In this document: piece after piece, positions 17,399 through 25,035 of the stretch
How the letters are laid out: each line of letters begins with the position of its first letter
Position numbering within the stretch: the first letter of the stretch is position 1
Virus record (IMG/VR): IMGVR_UViG_3300046171_000275
Location: 1 to 50,403 of that record
Length of the DNA: 50,403 nt
Origin: a virus
Strand: one strand, 5' to 3'
The notes under the pieces: model-generated
Told to the model about the DNA's origin: nothing
Databases searched by the model: none
Seen by the model: the letters and a program-made list of their open reading frames with translations, nothing else
Made by a program: the position numbers and the translations under genes

Positions 17399-19003
17399 AT
17401 GACTTGGAATTTAGTGACAGTTGCCTTTGGTGATAAAAAATATAAACAAGGTCAACGATTTTTAACAAGACAAGCAAAGGAATCTAATGTCAATCATATT
17501 GAGTATTCTGATATTGACTTAATAGAATCTGAACTTTATAAAGAATATCCTGAGTGGATGTCTGCTGATAATAATTATGGGTGGTTCGCATGGAAACCAT
17601 ATTTTATTTTAAAAACTATGGAAGATCTTCAAGAGGGTGATAAGGTATTTTTCTTAGACACTCTTGATATTTTTCATCCAGATATTTTTGAGTTTGTTGA
17701 TGAAGTCATGGGAGATGATCCTTGTCTTCTACCACTTGGTGGTTCAAGAAATGCAGACATGACAAAGAAAGATTGTTTTGTTTATATGGATTGTGATGAA
17801 GAAGATTATTGGGAATCAAAACAGTTAGAAGCAGGATTTAATTTTTGGAAAGTATGTGAAGAGTCAAAAAAAGTTTTGAGAGAATGGTTGGGTTGGTGTT
17901 TAGATCAAAGAGTAAATGGTGATATGACTGCATTCTCAAATCTTAAGGAAGATGAGGGATTCCAAGCTTGTCGTCACGATCAAAGTATACTAACCAACAT
18001 GGCAGTGCGTGATGGTTTATCAGTTATTGATTCTAACATTCGCAGTCTGATTGAATGTAATGCTGACTATTGGTATGAAAGATATTTTAAGGGACAGATG
18101 CAACTATATCGACCCATTGATACTTTCATGCTTCAAGTCAAAGATAAAGTTGATTATATAAATCAAAAAATTGTAGATAGTATTGTACTTACAGTTCATA
18201 ATCAAGAGGGTGTTATAAAGGAAATACTCTCTGGTATCGAAACTAATACACAGGGAAGTTATGAACTTATTATTATTCTTGATGGTTGTACTGACAATTC
18301 AGAGAAAGATGTTATTGAATATGTAAATAACTCATCTTTAAAAGATAAAACAATTATTAGATATACTGATAATATATTTGAGAACAAAGCTAATAATATT
18401 GCATTCAAAGAATGTACTGGAAAGTATGTTATAATAGTTCAAGATGATCAACTTATTAATGAAGAAGGGTGGAACAATCGAATGCATAAACCTTTCATTG
18501 AATTTGATGATGTCTTTGCTGTATCAGCAAGAGCAGCACATAATCTAATGCCAAATCCAAATTCAAAACATTTGAATATGGAAGAAGATTTAGATAACTG
18601 TTGGTGTGATATACTTGATAATGTTGATGTTGCTGAAAGTAGAAACCTATCAAGAGATGTATTTGCTGTTAGAGGTAGTGCTAATCGAGGTCCGTTAATG
18701 ATGGATCTTGAGGATCTTAAAAAATTAAATTACCTTGATGAAGAGTATGCACCACAACAGCTTGACGATCATGATTTAATGTTTAGAATGCGTAAAGAAC
18801 TTGGTAAAGTTTGTGGATGTTATTGGATTGATTTTACATCTAATCCCTCATGGGGTGCAAGTCGAAAAGACATTGAACATTTTACAGAAGCAAATCCTGT
18901 AAACGCAAAATCACATCACAAAAATAGTAAAATATTCTATAATAGATATAATAGTGTATTTGAAGATTATCGTATTATTGAAGATAGGGAGTTACCTGAA
19001 TGA
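17399..19003 (+). CDS. Two-domain glycosyltransferase
   Basis: A 534-residue fusion. Residues 1-250 (MTWNLVTVAFGDKKYKQGQR, YGWFAWKPYFILKTM, VFFLDTLDIFHPD, RHDQSILTNM) look like a GT-A domain of the type that reads donor sugars through FLDxLD. Residues ~262-480 are a GT2 domain: DSIVLTVHNQEGVIKEILSG, ELIIILDGCTDNSEKD and YVIIVQDDQLINEEGWNNRM, with the donor-binding DD. The protein could add two different sugars in sequence. It overlaps the next gene by ATGA. Confidence 0.7.
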   Translation: MTWNLVTVAFGDKKYKQGQRFLTRQAKESNVNHIEYSDIDLIESELYKEYPEWMSADNNYGWFAWKPYFILKTMEDLQEGDKVFFLDTLDIFHPDIFEFVDEVMGDDPCLLPLGGSRNADMTKKDCFVYMDCDEEDYWESKQLEAGFNFWKVCEESKKVLREWLGWCLDQRVNGDMTAFSNLKEDEGFQACRHDQSILTNMAVRDGLSVIDSNIRSLIECNADYWYERYFKGQMQLYRPIDTFMLQVKDKVDYINQKIVDSIVLTVHNQEGVIKEILSGIETNTQGSYELIIILDGCTDNSEKDVIEYVNNSSLKDKTIIRYTDNIFENKANNIAFKECTGKYVIIVQDDQLINEEGWNNRMHKPFIEFDDVFAVSARAAHNLMPNPNSKHLNMEEDLDNCWCDILDNVDVAESRNLSRDVFAVRGSANRGPLMMDLEDLKKLNYLDEEYAPQQLDDHDLMFRMRKELGKVCGCYWIDFTSNPSWGASRKDIEHFTEANPVNAKSHHKNSKIFYNRYNSVFEDYRIIEDRELPE

Positions 19004-19599
19004 GTAGAATCGCATTAGACCGATGGCAAGCAGCACAGTCTGCAGAGTTTAGTCATCATCAAGATCTTAGATTAGAAGCATATAGTACTGCTTCTAATAT
19101 AATTGCAAAGTATCTTGGTTTTGATTATGAAAATGATTTTAAAGATAAAGTAATTGTAGAAGTTGGAGCAGGTCCAAGAGGATCTATTCTGAATACAAAA
19201 GGTAACTTTAAAAGAGGTTTAGTTATAGAACCTTTGATTGATCGTTGGCCACCAGAGATTAGAAAAGATTATGAAGATATTGGTGTTGAAATTATTGATG
19301 CAGCATATGAAGATTTAGATATTGATGAGCAGGTCGATGAGACATGGTTCTTCAATGTTGTTCAACATGTATTTGATCCAAAAGAACAATTAGAATTGGC
19401 AAAGAAAACTTCAAAAGCAGTTAGAGTATTTGAGAGTATTGGTAGTGTTACAGATACTGCACATCCTCATTTTATTACTCCCGAAACATTCACCGATGTT
19501 TTAGGAAACTTTGGTAAAATTTATAAAGGTGGATCTGAACCTGGTTTCCACGGTGCAGATTGTTATTATGGGACTTGGTATGAATCTAATAACGTTTAG
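19000..19599 (+). CDS. SAM-dependent methyltransferase (class I)
   Basis: A 199-residue protein. Motif I VIVEVGAGPRGSIL near residue 50, acidic end of beta-2 in GLVIEPLID, and post-I segment ETWFFNVVQHVFDPKEQL form a class I SAM-binding fold. The C-terminal part includes ITPETFTDVLGNFGKIY. Likely adds a methyl group to a sugar or other product of the operon. The gene overlaps its downstream neighbour by 20 bases. Confidence 0.7.
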   Translation: MSRIALDRWQAAQSAEFSHHQDLRLEAYSTASNIIAKYLGFDYENDFKDKVIVEVGAGPRGSILNTKGNFKRGLVIEPLIDRWPPEIRKDYEDIGVEIIDAAYEDLDIDEQVDETWFFNVVQHVFDPKEQLELAKKTSKAVRVFESIGSVTDTAHPHFITPETFTDVLGNFGKIYKGGSEPGFHGADCYYGTWYESNNV

Positions 19600-20395
19600 T
19601 TTATTTGGAGACAATCCACTTTATTGTGTGGGTGCAGTAGAAAACGCAAAGATGGCAAGGGTGATCTATCCAGAATGGACACCTCGTTTTTATGTCGCTC
19701 AAGATGTACCAGAAAATTATATTGAAGAGATAGAAGGTTATGGTTCTGAAGTTGTAAGATGTGATAAAAAAAATTCTTATGATGGATTAAACTGGAGATT
19801 TAGACCTTTAAATGATCCTGATGTTCACTATTGGATAAGTCGTGACGCAGATAGTCGTTTAAGTTGGAGAGAAAGAAATGCAGTAGATGAATGGATGGAG
19901 TCTGATAAATCAGCACATCTACTTCGTGATTGTCATAATCATGGTTATACTATTATGGCAGGTATGTTTGGTATCAATAATAAATTATTCCAAGAGAGAT
20001 ATGGAATGATTGATTTAGATAATGAAAATGCAAATTATAGAGAGGCAGATCAGACATTGTTGCAAGATAAATTATGGCCACTTATAATGCATGATCACGT
20101 TTGTCATGATCACTGGAAGAACTCTGAGATTGTTGGTAAACCAACTTATCAATTAGGAGATCATGTTCATCATAGTAAAGCATATGGTGTTGGTTTAGAA
20201 TACTACTTAACAGAAGATGTCTATAATCAACTGAAGCACATATACCCAGAGGGTCAAGATAGTCGTCCATTCCCAGATCATTTACCTATGGAACATGGGA
20301 TCTTTGTAGGACAAATAATAGATGAAAATAATAAACCTAAAATTAATATGGATGTACGTTGGGAGTATGAACTCAGAGGATTAAAGTATGATTGA
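19580..20395 (+). CDS. Putative glycosyltransferase-like protein
   Basis: A 271-residue protein from ATG 19580, the start that fits best (MNLITFSLFGDNPLYCVGA); an earlier in-frame ATG at 19511 lies deep in the previous gene. It contains ARVIYPEWTPRFYVAQDVPE and WRFRPLNDPDVHYWISRDAD, where RDADSR is a DxD-type metal motif. A His-rich segment (MHDHVCHDHW, DHVHHSKAYG) may bind metal. It resembles GT-A enzymes but no family is certain. Overlaps the next gene by eight bases. Confidence 0.55.
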   Translation: MNLITFSLFGDNPLYCVGAVENAKMARVIYPEWTPRFYVAQDVPENYIEEIEGYGSEVVRCDKKNSYDGLNWRFRPLNDPDVHYWISRDADSRLSWRERNAVDEWMESDKSAHLLRDCHNHGYTIMAGMFGINNKLFQERYGMIDLDNENANYREADQTLLQDKLWPLIMHDHVCHDHWKNSEIVGKPTYQLGDHVHHSKAYGVGLEYYLTEDVYNQLKHIYPEGQDSRPFPDHLPMEHGIFVGQIIDENNKPKINMDVRWEYELRGLKYD

Positions 20396-21035
20396 TTTAC
20401 TCTATAATCATTCATCAAATGTTTATTCTGCAAATGGTGAAGATGGTATTAATGAGTATATTCTAAAACATCTTGAATTAGATAGTGGAGTCGTATTAGA
20501 GATAGGTGCATGGGATGGTTTCTTTGACAGTAACTGTGCTAACTTATGGTCGGATGGATCTTATAATGGCATTCTAATTGAAGCAACATCTAAATTAAAT
20601 ATTGCTGACTTAGAAAGTAGATATGATAACATTAATTGTTATAGAGAATTAATTAGTTCTACTAATACATTAGAGGATGTAATCGATAAATGTAAGTTTG
20701 ATGTTGATAAAAATAATTTTGTACTTGCATCTATAGATGTTGATGGTGATGACTTAAATGTAGCTAAAAGTTTAGGTAAATATAAACCAATCGTTCTTAT
20801 CGTTGAACCTAATGGTGATGTAATAACAAAGTATAATCGAAACGGATCAACTATAAAAGAACTAATAGAATTTGGCACTGATTTTGGTTACGATTTTTTA
20901 GGTATGTCAGGAATAGCAGGTAGACATAATGGTAATGTTTATCTTATTAGAAATGATTATAAAGATAAGTTTGATATTTGCAGTAAACCTTGGCAACAAC
21001 GAGGTATAATTTTATCTGAGGGAGTCTTATATTGA
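20388..21035 (+). CDS. FkbM-family methyltransferase
   Basis: A 215-residue protein. The start SANGEDGINEYILKHLEL, then VVLEIGAWDGFFDSNCANLW and YNGILIEATSKL are typical of FkbM-type methyltransferases (motif I EIGAWDG). ASIDVDGDDLNVAKSL and PIVLIVEPNGD continue the fold. FkbM enzymes methylate hydroxyl groups, often on sugars or lipids. The stop overlaps the next ATG (TGATG). Confidence 0.75.
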   Translation: MIDLLYNHSSNVYSANGEDGINEYILKHLELDSGVVLEIGAWDGFFDSNCANLWSDGSYNGILIEATSKLNIADLESRYDNINCYRELISSTNTLEDVIDKCKFDVDKNNFVLASIDVDGDDLNVAKSLGKYKPIVLIVEPNGDVITKYNRNGSTIKELIEFGTDFGYDFLGMSGIAGRHNGNVYLIRNDYKDKFDICSKPWQQRGIILSEGVLY

Positions 21036-22390
21036 TGTTTCATATTATTGGATCTGGTGCTTGTGGATTTTTAAGATTATATTATCTTCTTGAAGATGAA
21101 ATACCAATCAAATATAAAGGTGGAGGTCCGAAGTATCAAAATAGTTTTCAGACTTGGAATGATGATGGTTTGATATGGGATTCAGAAAGTCTTTCTAAAG
21201 AAGAGAGATTAAGGAGAGTATCTTTACAAGGAACAACGACTAATATTACACATTCATATATTAAATACATACCAGAGTTTGTTGAACTATATTCTGACAT
21301 AAAATTTTTATGTTTTAAGGGACAGAAAGAACATTCAATCAAATCACTCGCAGTATCATGGGGATATAATAATCCTTGCTACGTGAAAGATAGGAAAATA
21401 GGTTTAAATCACAACCGATATGCAGTAGAGCAGTTTCCAAACTTAAGTGATAGTAAAGACGAGTTTGATGCAACAGAAAAATATTGGGAAGAGTATTATA
21501 GTATAGCTGAAAAGTATTCAGATAATTTAATTATGGTGGATGCACCAAAGTTTTTTAGTGATATACACTATAGAACTGATGTACTATCGAAAGTTAATAT
21601 CGATATACAATTGAAGCCATTGATTCCTGTCAACTTTGATAGTTGGGAAATTTCTACAACTCTTCATGGTGGTTTAGGAAACAATTTATTTCAGATGGGA
21701 GAAGTAATATCCTTCTGTAAGAAATTTAATTTACCTGATCCTTTCTTTGGTACATGGGATCTATGGGATGGTGGTGGTAAGTATCCTCCATCATATAATT
21801 CGGATAGATTACTTGGAGGACATGATGGTACAGACGAAGATATTAAAAAAACATTTCCTAATTTAGATTGGAGAGAAGATTTATTCGCACACTTTGATAC
21901 TAAGTTTATGATAAATGATATGTTTAAATTTGGTAGAGTAGATGAGTTAGATTATATTAGAGATAGATTACAAATCACAAAGTCGTCTACTTCAAAGACA
22001 GCATCATTACATTTAAGATTCTGTACAAGACCTGCAGACGATCATGTCAATGGATATGTTGATGATTCTTTCTATCATGAGGTCTTTAAACAGATACCAG
22101 ATGACACTCAGGTTTATATCTTCTCAGATGATATTTCAAAATCAAGAATTAAATTACCTTGGTTCCAAGAAAATTTTCCCCAAAAATTTTTATGTGTAGA
22201 GTCGGACTCTTTTCAAACTCTTAAAATGATGGTAGAATGTGAGTATCATATACTTCATGTATCTACGTTTAGTTTTTGGTCTGCATTCCTAGACACAAAT
22301 CAACCGAATAGTAAAGTATTTTACCCTGAGTCCTTTACAAACACCCATAGTTCGTCTATGATACCTTATAAAGAGTGGCAAATGATTTAA
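21035..22390 (+). CDS. Fusion protein: unknown N-terminal domain plus GT11-like C-terminal domain
   Basis: A 451-residue protein (ATG 21035; an upstream TTG is less likely). Residues ~1-195 (FHIIGSGACGFLRLYYLLED, KGGGPKYQNSFQTWNDDG) are unlike anything I recognise. Residues ~205-450 carry GT11 features: TTLHGGLGNNLFQMGEVISF, then SLHLRFCTRP in place of HxRRGD, QVYIFSDDISKS and ILHVSTFSFWSAFLD in place of LSWWGAWL. One Arg of the HxRRxD motif is replaced, so activity or donor choice may differ. Overlaps the next gene by one base. Confidence 0.6.
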   Translation: MFHIIGSGACGFLRLYYLLEDEIPIKYKGGGPKYQNSFQTWNDDGLIWDSESLSKEERLRRVSLQGTTTNITHSYIKYIPEFVELYSDIKFLCFKGQKEHSIKSLAVSWGYNNPCYVKDRKIGLNHNRYAVEQFPNLSDSKDEFDATEKYWEEYYSIAEKYSDNLIMVDAPKFFSDIHYRTDVLSKVNIDIQLKPLIPVNFDSWEISTTLHGGLGNNLFQMGEVISFCKKFNLPDPFFGTWDLWDGGGKYPPSYNSDRLLGGHDGTDEDIKKTFPNLDWREDLFAHFDTKFMINDMFKFGRVDELDYIRDRLQITKSSTSKTASLHLRFCTRPADDHVNGYVDDSFYHEVFKQIPDDTQVYIFSDDISKSRIKLPWFQENFPQKFLCVESDSFQTLKMMVECEYHILHVSTFSFWSAFLDTNQPNSKVFYPESFTNTHSSSMIPYKEWQMI

Positions 22391-23181
22391 TGGATAAGAA
22401 TAAATCTGCATTTAAATTAAAAAATATAGGACCGATATATTACATCAATCTTGATGGTCAACCAGAGAGAAAAGAATATATGGAGAGTCTTTTCAAGTAT
22501 TGGGAAATAGAAAACTATGAGAGAGTGTCTGGATATGATGGCAGAGATGATGATTTAGGTGACATACTTAAAGGAAGATACCCAGAACAGATGACATCAG
22601 GTGAAGTTGGTTGTACTACATCACATCTGAAAGCTATCAAACATTGGTATGAAACATCTGATACTCCTTATGCTGTCATTATGGAAGATGACATTGATTT
22701 AGATATTGTTAGGTGTTGGAACTTTAACTGGAGTAATTTTATATCAAAGATGCCTTATGATTGGGATGTAATTCAACTTGCTATTATATGTACTGGTGGA
22801 TTACATGTGACATTGCATCGTAGATTTGTAAATGATTTCTCAACTGCTTGCTATATTATTAATCGTCATCATGCAGAGAAACTGATAAGACTTCATTGTA
22901 GAGGAGATAAGTATAAACTTGATAATGGTGTGAAACCAAGAGCAGTGGCTGATGATTTGATATACAACTCAGGAAATACATACGCAGTTCCTATATTTCT
23001 ATACAAAGTACAGATGGGTTCATCTATACATCCAGAGCATGTAGATGCGATACACAAGGCAAGTTATAACGCATTGACGAACTGGTGGACACAATCAGGC
23101 ATAGATGTAGACATTGATAAGTTAATGAATTACGATCCATACTTAGGTCGTGTGACAGAACCGATACAGAATCAACAATAA
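22390..23181 (+). CDS. LPS-type glycosyltransferase (GT25)
   Basis: A 263-residue protein from ATG 22390, which overlaps the previous stop (TAATG); a GTG at 22375 is an alternative. GT25 signatures: IYYINLDGQPERKEYMESLF near the N-terminus, GEVGCTTSHLKAIKHW near 65, and YAVIMEDDIDLD near 90. These enzymes add galactose or related sugars to lipopolysaccharide or protein. It is the last gene of the operon, followed immediately by a terminator. Confidence 0.83.
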   Translation: MDKNKSAFKLKNIGPIYYINLDGQPERKEYMESLFKYWEIENYERVSGYDGRDDDLGDILKGRYPEQMTSGEVGCTTSHLKAIKHWYETSDTPYAVIMEDDIDLDIVRCWNFNWSNFISKMPYDWDVIQLAIICTGGLHVTLHRRFVNDFSTACYIINRHHAEKLIRLHCRGDKYKLDNGVKPRAVADDLIYNSGNTYAVPIFLYKVQMGSSIHPEHVDAIHKASYNALTNWWTQSGIDVDIDKLMNYDPYLGRVTEPIQNQQ

Positions 23182-23206
23182 AAGGGGGTCTATACCCCCT
23201 TTTTTA
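23181..23206 (+). terminator. Rho-independent terminator of the glycan operon
   Basis: AAAGGGGG, loop TCTATA, CCCCCTTTTTT: a G/C stem followed by a run of six T. It begins at the stop codon of the last glycan gene and lies 31 bases before the next promoter. Confidence 0.9.
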
Positions 23207-23236
23207 GTATATGCAGACATCAGTATGTAAAGAAAT

Positions 23237-23265
23237 TTGACAAAAGTTTATATTTACTATATAAT
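23237..23265 (+). promoter_or_regulatory. Consensus sigma-70 promoter of the hli cluster
   Basis: TTGACA 23237-23242, 17-base spacer, TATAAT 23260-23265: identical in consensus and spacing to the promoter at 5770. It sits 28 bases before ATG 23293 and just after a terminator. Confidence 0.85.
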
Positions 23266-23292
23266 TATGTTACGTTTCTTAATAAAACTTAA

Positions 23293-23616
23293 ATGACTGT
23301 TACAACTGAGAGTGGTGGAAGACAAAATGCTTTCCCAACTGAAACTCGTCCTTACATAGATGAGTCTGCCTCATATGAAGGATATCCACAAAATGCAGAA
23401 AAAGTTAATGGTCGTTGGGCTATGATTGGTTTCGTTGCACTACTAGGTGCTTACGCAACAACAGGACAAATTATTCCTGGTATCTTTCTAATGGATAAGA
23501 ATCATTCTTATTGGAAATATGCTGAGAAGGTCAATGGTCGTCTAGCAATGCTAGGTCTAGTGATCGGCACAGTCAACTACGGTCTATTCGGATGGATAGC
23601 ACCAGGCATCTTCTAA
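23293..23616 (+). CDS. hli: Double high-light-inducible protein (two chlorophyll-binding-like repeats)
   Basis: A 107-residue protein with two Hli motifs in one chain: AEKVNGRWAMIGFVALLGAY ending TGQIIPGIF (residues ~36-65) and AEKVNGRLAMLGLVIGTVNY ending WIAPGIF (~77-107). Each has the ExxNGRxAMxG chlorophyll-binding signature of Hlip/SCP proteins. Single Hlips have one membrane helix and must dimerise; here two are fused. They protect photosystem II and quench excess energy. First gene after a consensus promoter. Confidence 0.9.
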   Translation: MTVTTESGGRQNAFPTETRPYIDESASYEGYPQNAEKVNGRWAMIGFVALLGAYATTGQIIPGIFLMDKNHSYWKYAEKVNGRLAMLGLVIGTVNYGLFGWIAPGIF

Positions 23617-23669
23617 AGAAGATGAAATTCAATTCACAATTCACAATTAATTACAAAGAGGAAAAACTC

Positions 23670-23777
23670 ATGACTCCAGAAGCAGAAAGATTTAACGGTT
23701 GGGCAGCAATGCTTGGTTTCGTAGCAGCAGTAGGCGCATACGCAACAACAGGAAATATCATACCAGGTATATTCTAA
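23670..23777 (+). CDS. hli: High-light-inducible protein (short)
   Basis: A 35-residue, single-helix Hlip: MTPEAERFNGWAAMLGFVAA, ending TTGNIIPGIF. The start ATG 23670 is chosen because AGAGGAAAA sits just upstream as a ribosome site; an in-frame run to 23592 is the tail of the preceding gene. The Arg of NGR is replaced by Trp (NGW), which is found in some phage Hlips and may alter pigment binding. TAATG overlap with the next gene. Confidence 0.85.
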   Translation: MTPEAERFNGWAAMLGFVAAVGAYATTGNIIPGIF

Positions 23778-23915
23778 TGACAAACAAAACAGAAACAAGA
23801 ACATCGAAAAGAAAGTTTGCAGAGCAAGCTTAATGGTAGACTCGCAATGCTTGGCATCATCGCAGGACTAGGAGCATACTTAACAACAGGACAAATCATT
23901 CCAGGTTTCGTATAA
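23777..23915 (+). CDS. hli: High-light-inducible protein (one frameshift)
   Basis: Repaired length 45 residues. The start MTNKTETRTSKRKFAE is in one frame and KLNGRLAMLGIIAGLGAY, ending TTGQIIPGFV, in the next. An extra C in GAGCAAGCTT (~23822) splits them; removing it gives FAEKLNGRLAMLG, the exact family motif. As written the product would stop after 18 residues. Overlaps the next gene (TAATG). Confidence 0.85.
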
Positions 23916-24007
23916 TGATCAAACGTTATCCAGTTCCATTTAAAGTTGTACCATACATTTTTATGGTAGCAGTAATTGCTAGTACCACTACTAATGTGTT
24001 CGTATGA
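23915..24007 (+). CDS. Tiny membrane peptide
   Basis: Thirty residues: MIKRYPVPFKVVPYIFMVAV followed by IASTTTNVFV. A basic N-terminus and one hydrophobic helix. Overlaps the neighbours on both sides (TAATG and ATGATAG), showing tight translational coupling to hli. The size and layout resemble low-mass photosystem subunits, but no family is certain. Confidence 0.6.
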   Translation: MIKRYPVPFKVVPYIFMVAVIASTTTNVFV

Positions 24008-24165
24008 TAGCTGAAGCATCAAACATCTCACCCTTCATGGCAATACTCTGGTGTTTTTATCCAGTAGCATTCCTTGTAGGGTTAGAGTTGTTTTTAAGAG
24101 TAGACGATGATGACGATGACGATCCCGAAGGTGGAGTAATGACACCAGTATATCAAGGAGCATAA
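24004..24165 (+). CDS. Small membrane protein with acidic tail
   Basis: Fifty-three residues: MIAEASNISPFMAILWCFYP, one membrane helix continuing VAFLVGLELFLRV, then seven consecutive Asp, PEGGVMTPVYQGA. I believe similar proteins occur next to hli/psbA genes in other cyanophages but cannot name them. The helix has a Trp/Tyr-rich belt like that of photosystem small subunits. Overlaps both neighbours. Confidence 0.65.
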   Translation: MIAEASNISPFMAILWCFYPVAFLVGLELFLRVDDDDDDDPEGGVMTPVYQGA

Positions 24166-24239
24166 TGATTTACACATTAACATTCGCATGTGCAGTAGCA
24201 TTTACTGCAGTTAACGGACTACCGTTCGTATTTTCATAA
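24165..24239 (+). CDS. Tiny membrane peptide
   Basis: Twenty-four residues: MIYTLTFACAVAFTAVNGLP followed by FVFS. A single hydrophobic stretch. It starts in a TAATG overlap with the preceding gene, which supports that it is translated. Too short to assign. Confidence 0.5.
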   Translation: MIYTLTFACAVAFTAVNGLPFVFS

Positions 24240-24265
24240 ACAAACGCTGAGGAGAACAAGCATAA

Positions 24266-24367
24266 ATGACTCAATTTTTACTGAAGAACGCAGGATTTAT
24301 GCCTGTGTTTGAATTTTTATTCTTTCTGACTGTAGGTATAACAGCAGGATCATTCGGACTTCTATGA
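24266..24367 (+). CDS. Tiny membrane peptide
   Basis: Thirty-three residues: MTQFLLKNAGFMPVFEFLFF then LTVGITAGSFGLL. GAGGAGAA 12 bases upstream is a good ribosome site. One hydrophobic helix. Overlaps the next start (ATGA). Function unknown. Confidence 0.6.
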   Translation: MTQFLLKNAGFMPVFEFLFFLTVGITAGSFGLL

Positions 24368-24468
24368 ACCTACCTCAAATATTTCAAACGTTCCTTCTCT
24401 TCTTTTCTGGAACGATAATAATGACAGGTGTTGTCGTTATTATGATGTCTGCTATCATGGAAACATAA
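24364..24468 (+). CDS. Tiny membrane peptide
   Basis: Thirty-four residues: MNLPQIFQTFLLFFSGTIIM then TGVVVIMMSAIMET. One Met-rich hydrophobic helix. Last in the chain of coupled small genes after hli. Function unknown. Confidence 0.55.
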   Translation: MNLPQIFQTFLLFFSGTIIMTGVVVIMMSAIMET

Positions 24469-24471
24469 ATA
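24465..24471 (+). promoter_or_regulatory. T4-type late promoter motif
   Basis: ATAAATA overlapping the preceding stop, 20 bases before ATG 24492. Confidence 0.5.
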
Positions 24472-24491
24472 CCTAAAAAGTATTTGTGTAA

Positions 24492-25023
24492 ATGAGTGTA
24501 GCAGCAATTGCAATCGATAATTTTTTAGATACAACTAAATGGAATACCATTCAATCAGGGTATTTCTGAATATCTTAATGCACCTTTTTATTCAGAAAAT
24601 AGGACTTCGTTGCATACAGATATAAATTCTTGGATCAAAGATAAGTTATCTACTCTAGGTTTATGGAATAACTTGTGGGAAGATGAGATAAAATTATTTT
24701 CTTCAATCAATGTTCTACCAAAGAATATCAATGTAGAAGAAGGAGATAAAGCACATGGTGGATATCATAGAGAAGATGGTGGATATATTTACTACATACA
24801 CCCTGCATGGGATACTTCATGGGGTGGCAATTTAAAGTTTAAAGATTGTGATGGATCAATAATCGAACCAAAACCAAATAGATTAGTATGGGTCAACCCA
24901 GATATTTGGCATGGCATTGAAGTTGTAAATGATTCAGCTAGCACAAATCGAATAACTGTGGTAGCATGGCCATCAGGTACAGTGACATATCCAAGTGCTG
25001 ATGTTATAATAAATAAAGTATAG
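24492..25023 (+). CDS. Fe(II)/2-oxoglutarate-dependent oxygenase, prolyl 4-hydroxylase-like (one frameshift)
   Basis: Repaired length 176 residues. MSVAAIAIDNFLDTTKWNTI continues after removal of an extra G at ~24560 as QSGISEYLNAPFYSENR. The iron ligands are HxE/D in GGYHREDGG and the distal His in VWVNPDIWHGIEVV; RITVVAWPSG supplies the 2-oxoglutarate Arg. The layout matches prolyl 4-hydroxylase-like phage oxygenases. The substrate is unknown. It is the fourth oxygenase in the window and stands apart from the other three, behind a late promoter motif. Confidence 0.75.
25009..25015 (+). promoter_or_regulatory. T4-type late promoter motif
   Basis: ATAAATA within the end of the oxygenase gene, 20 bases before ATG 25036. 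Confidence 0.5.
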
Positions 25024-25035
25024 GATTAATTTATA

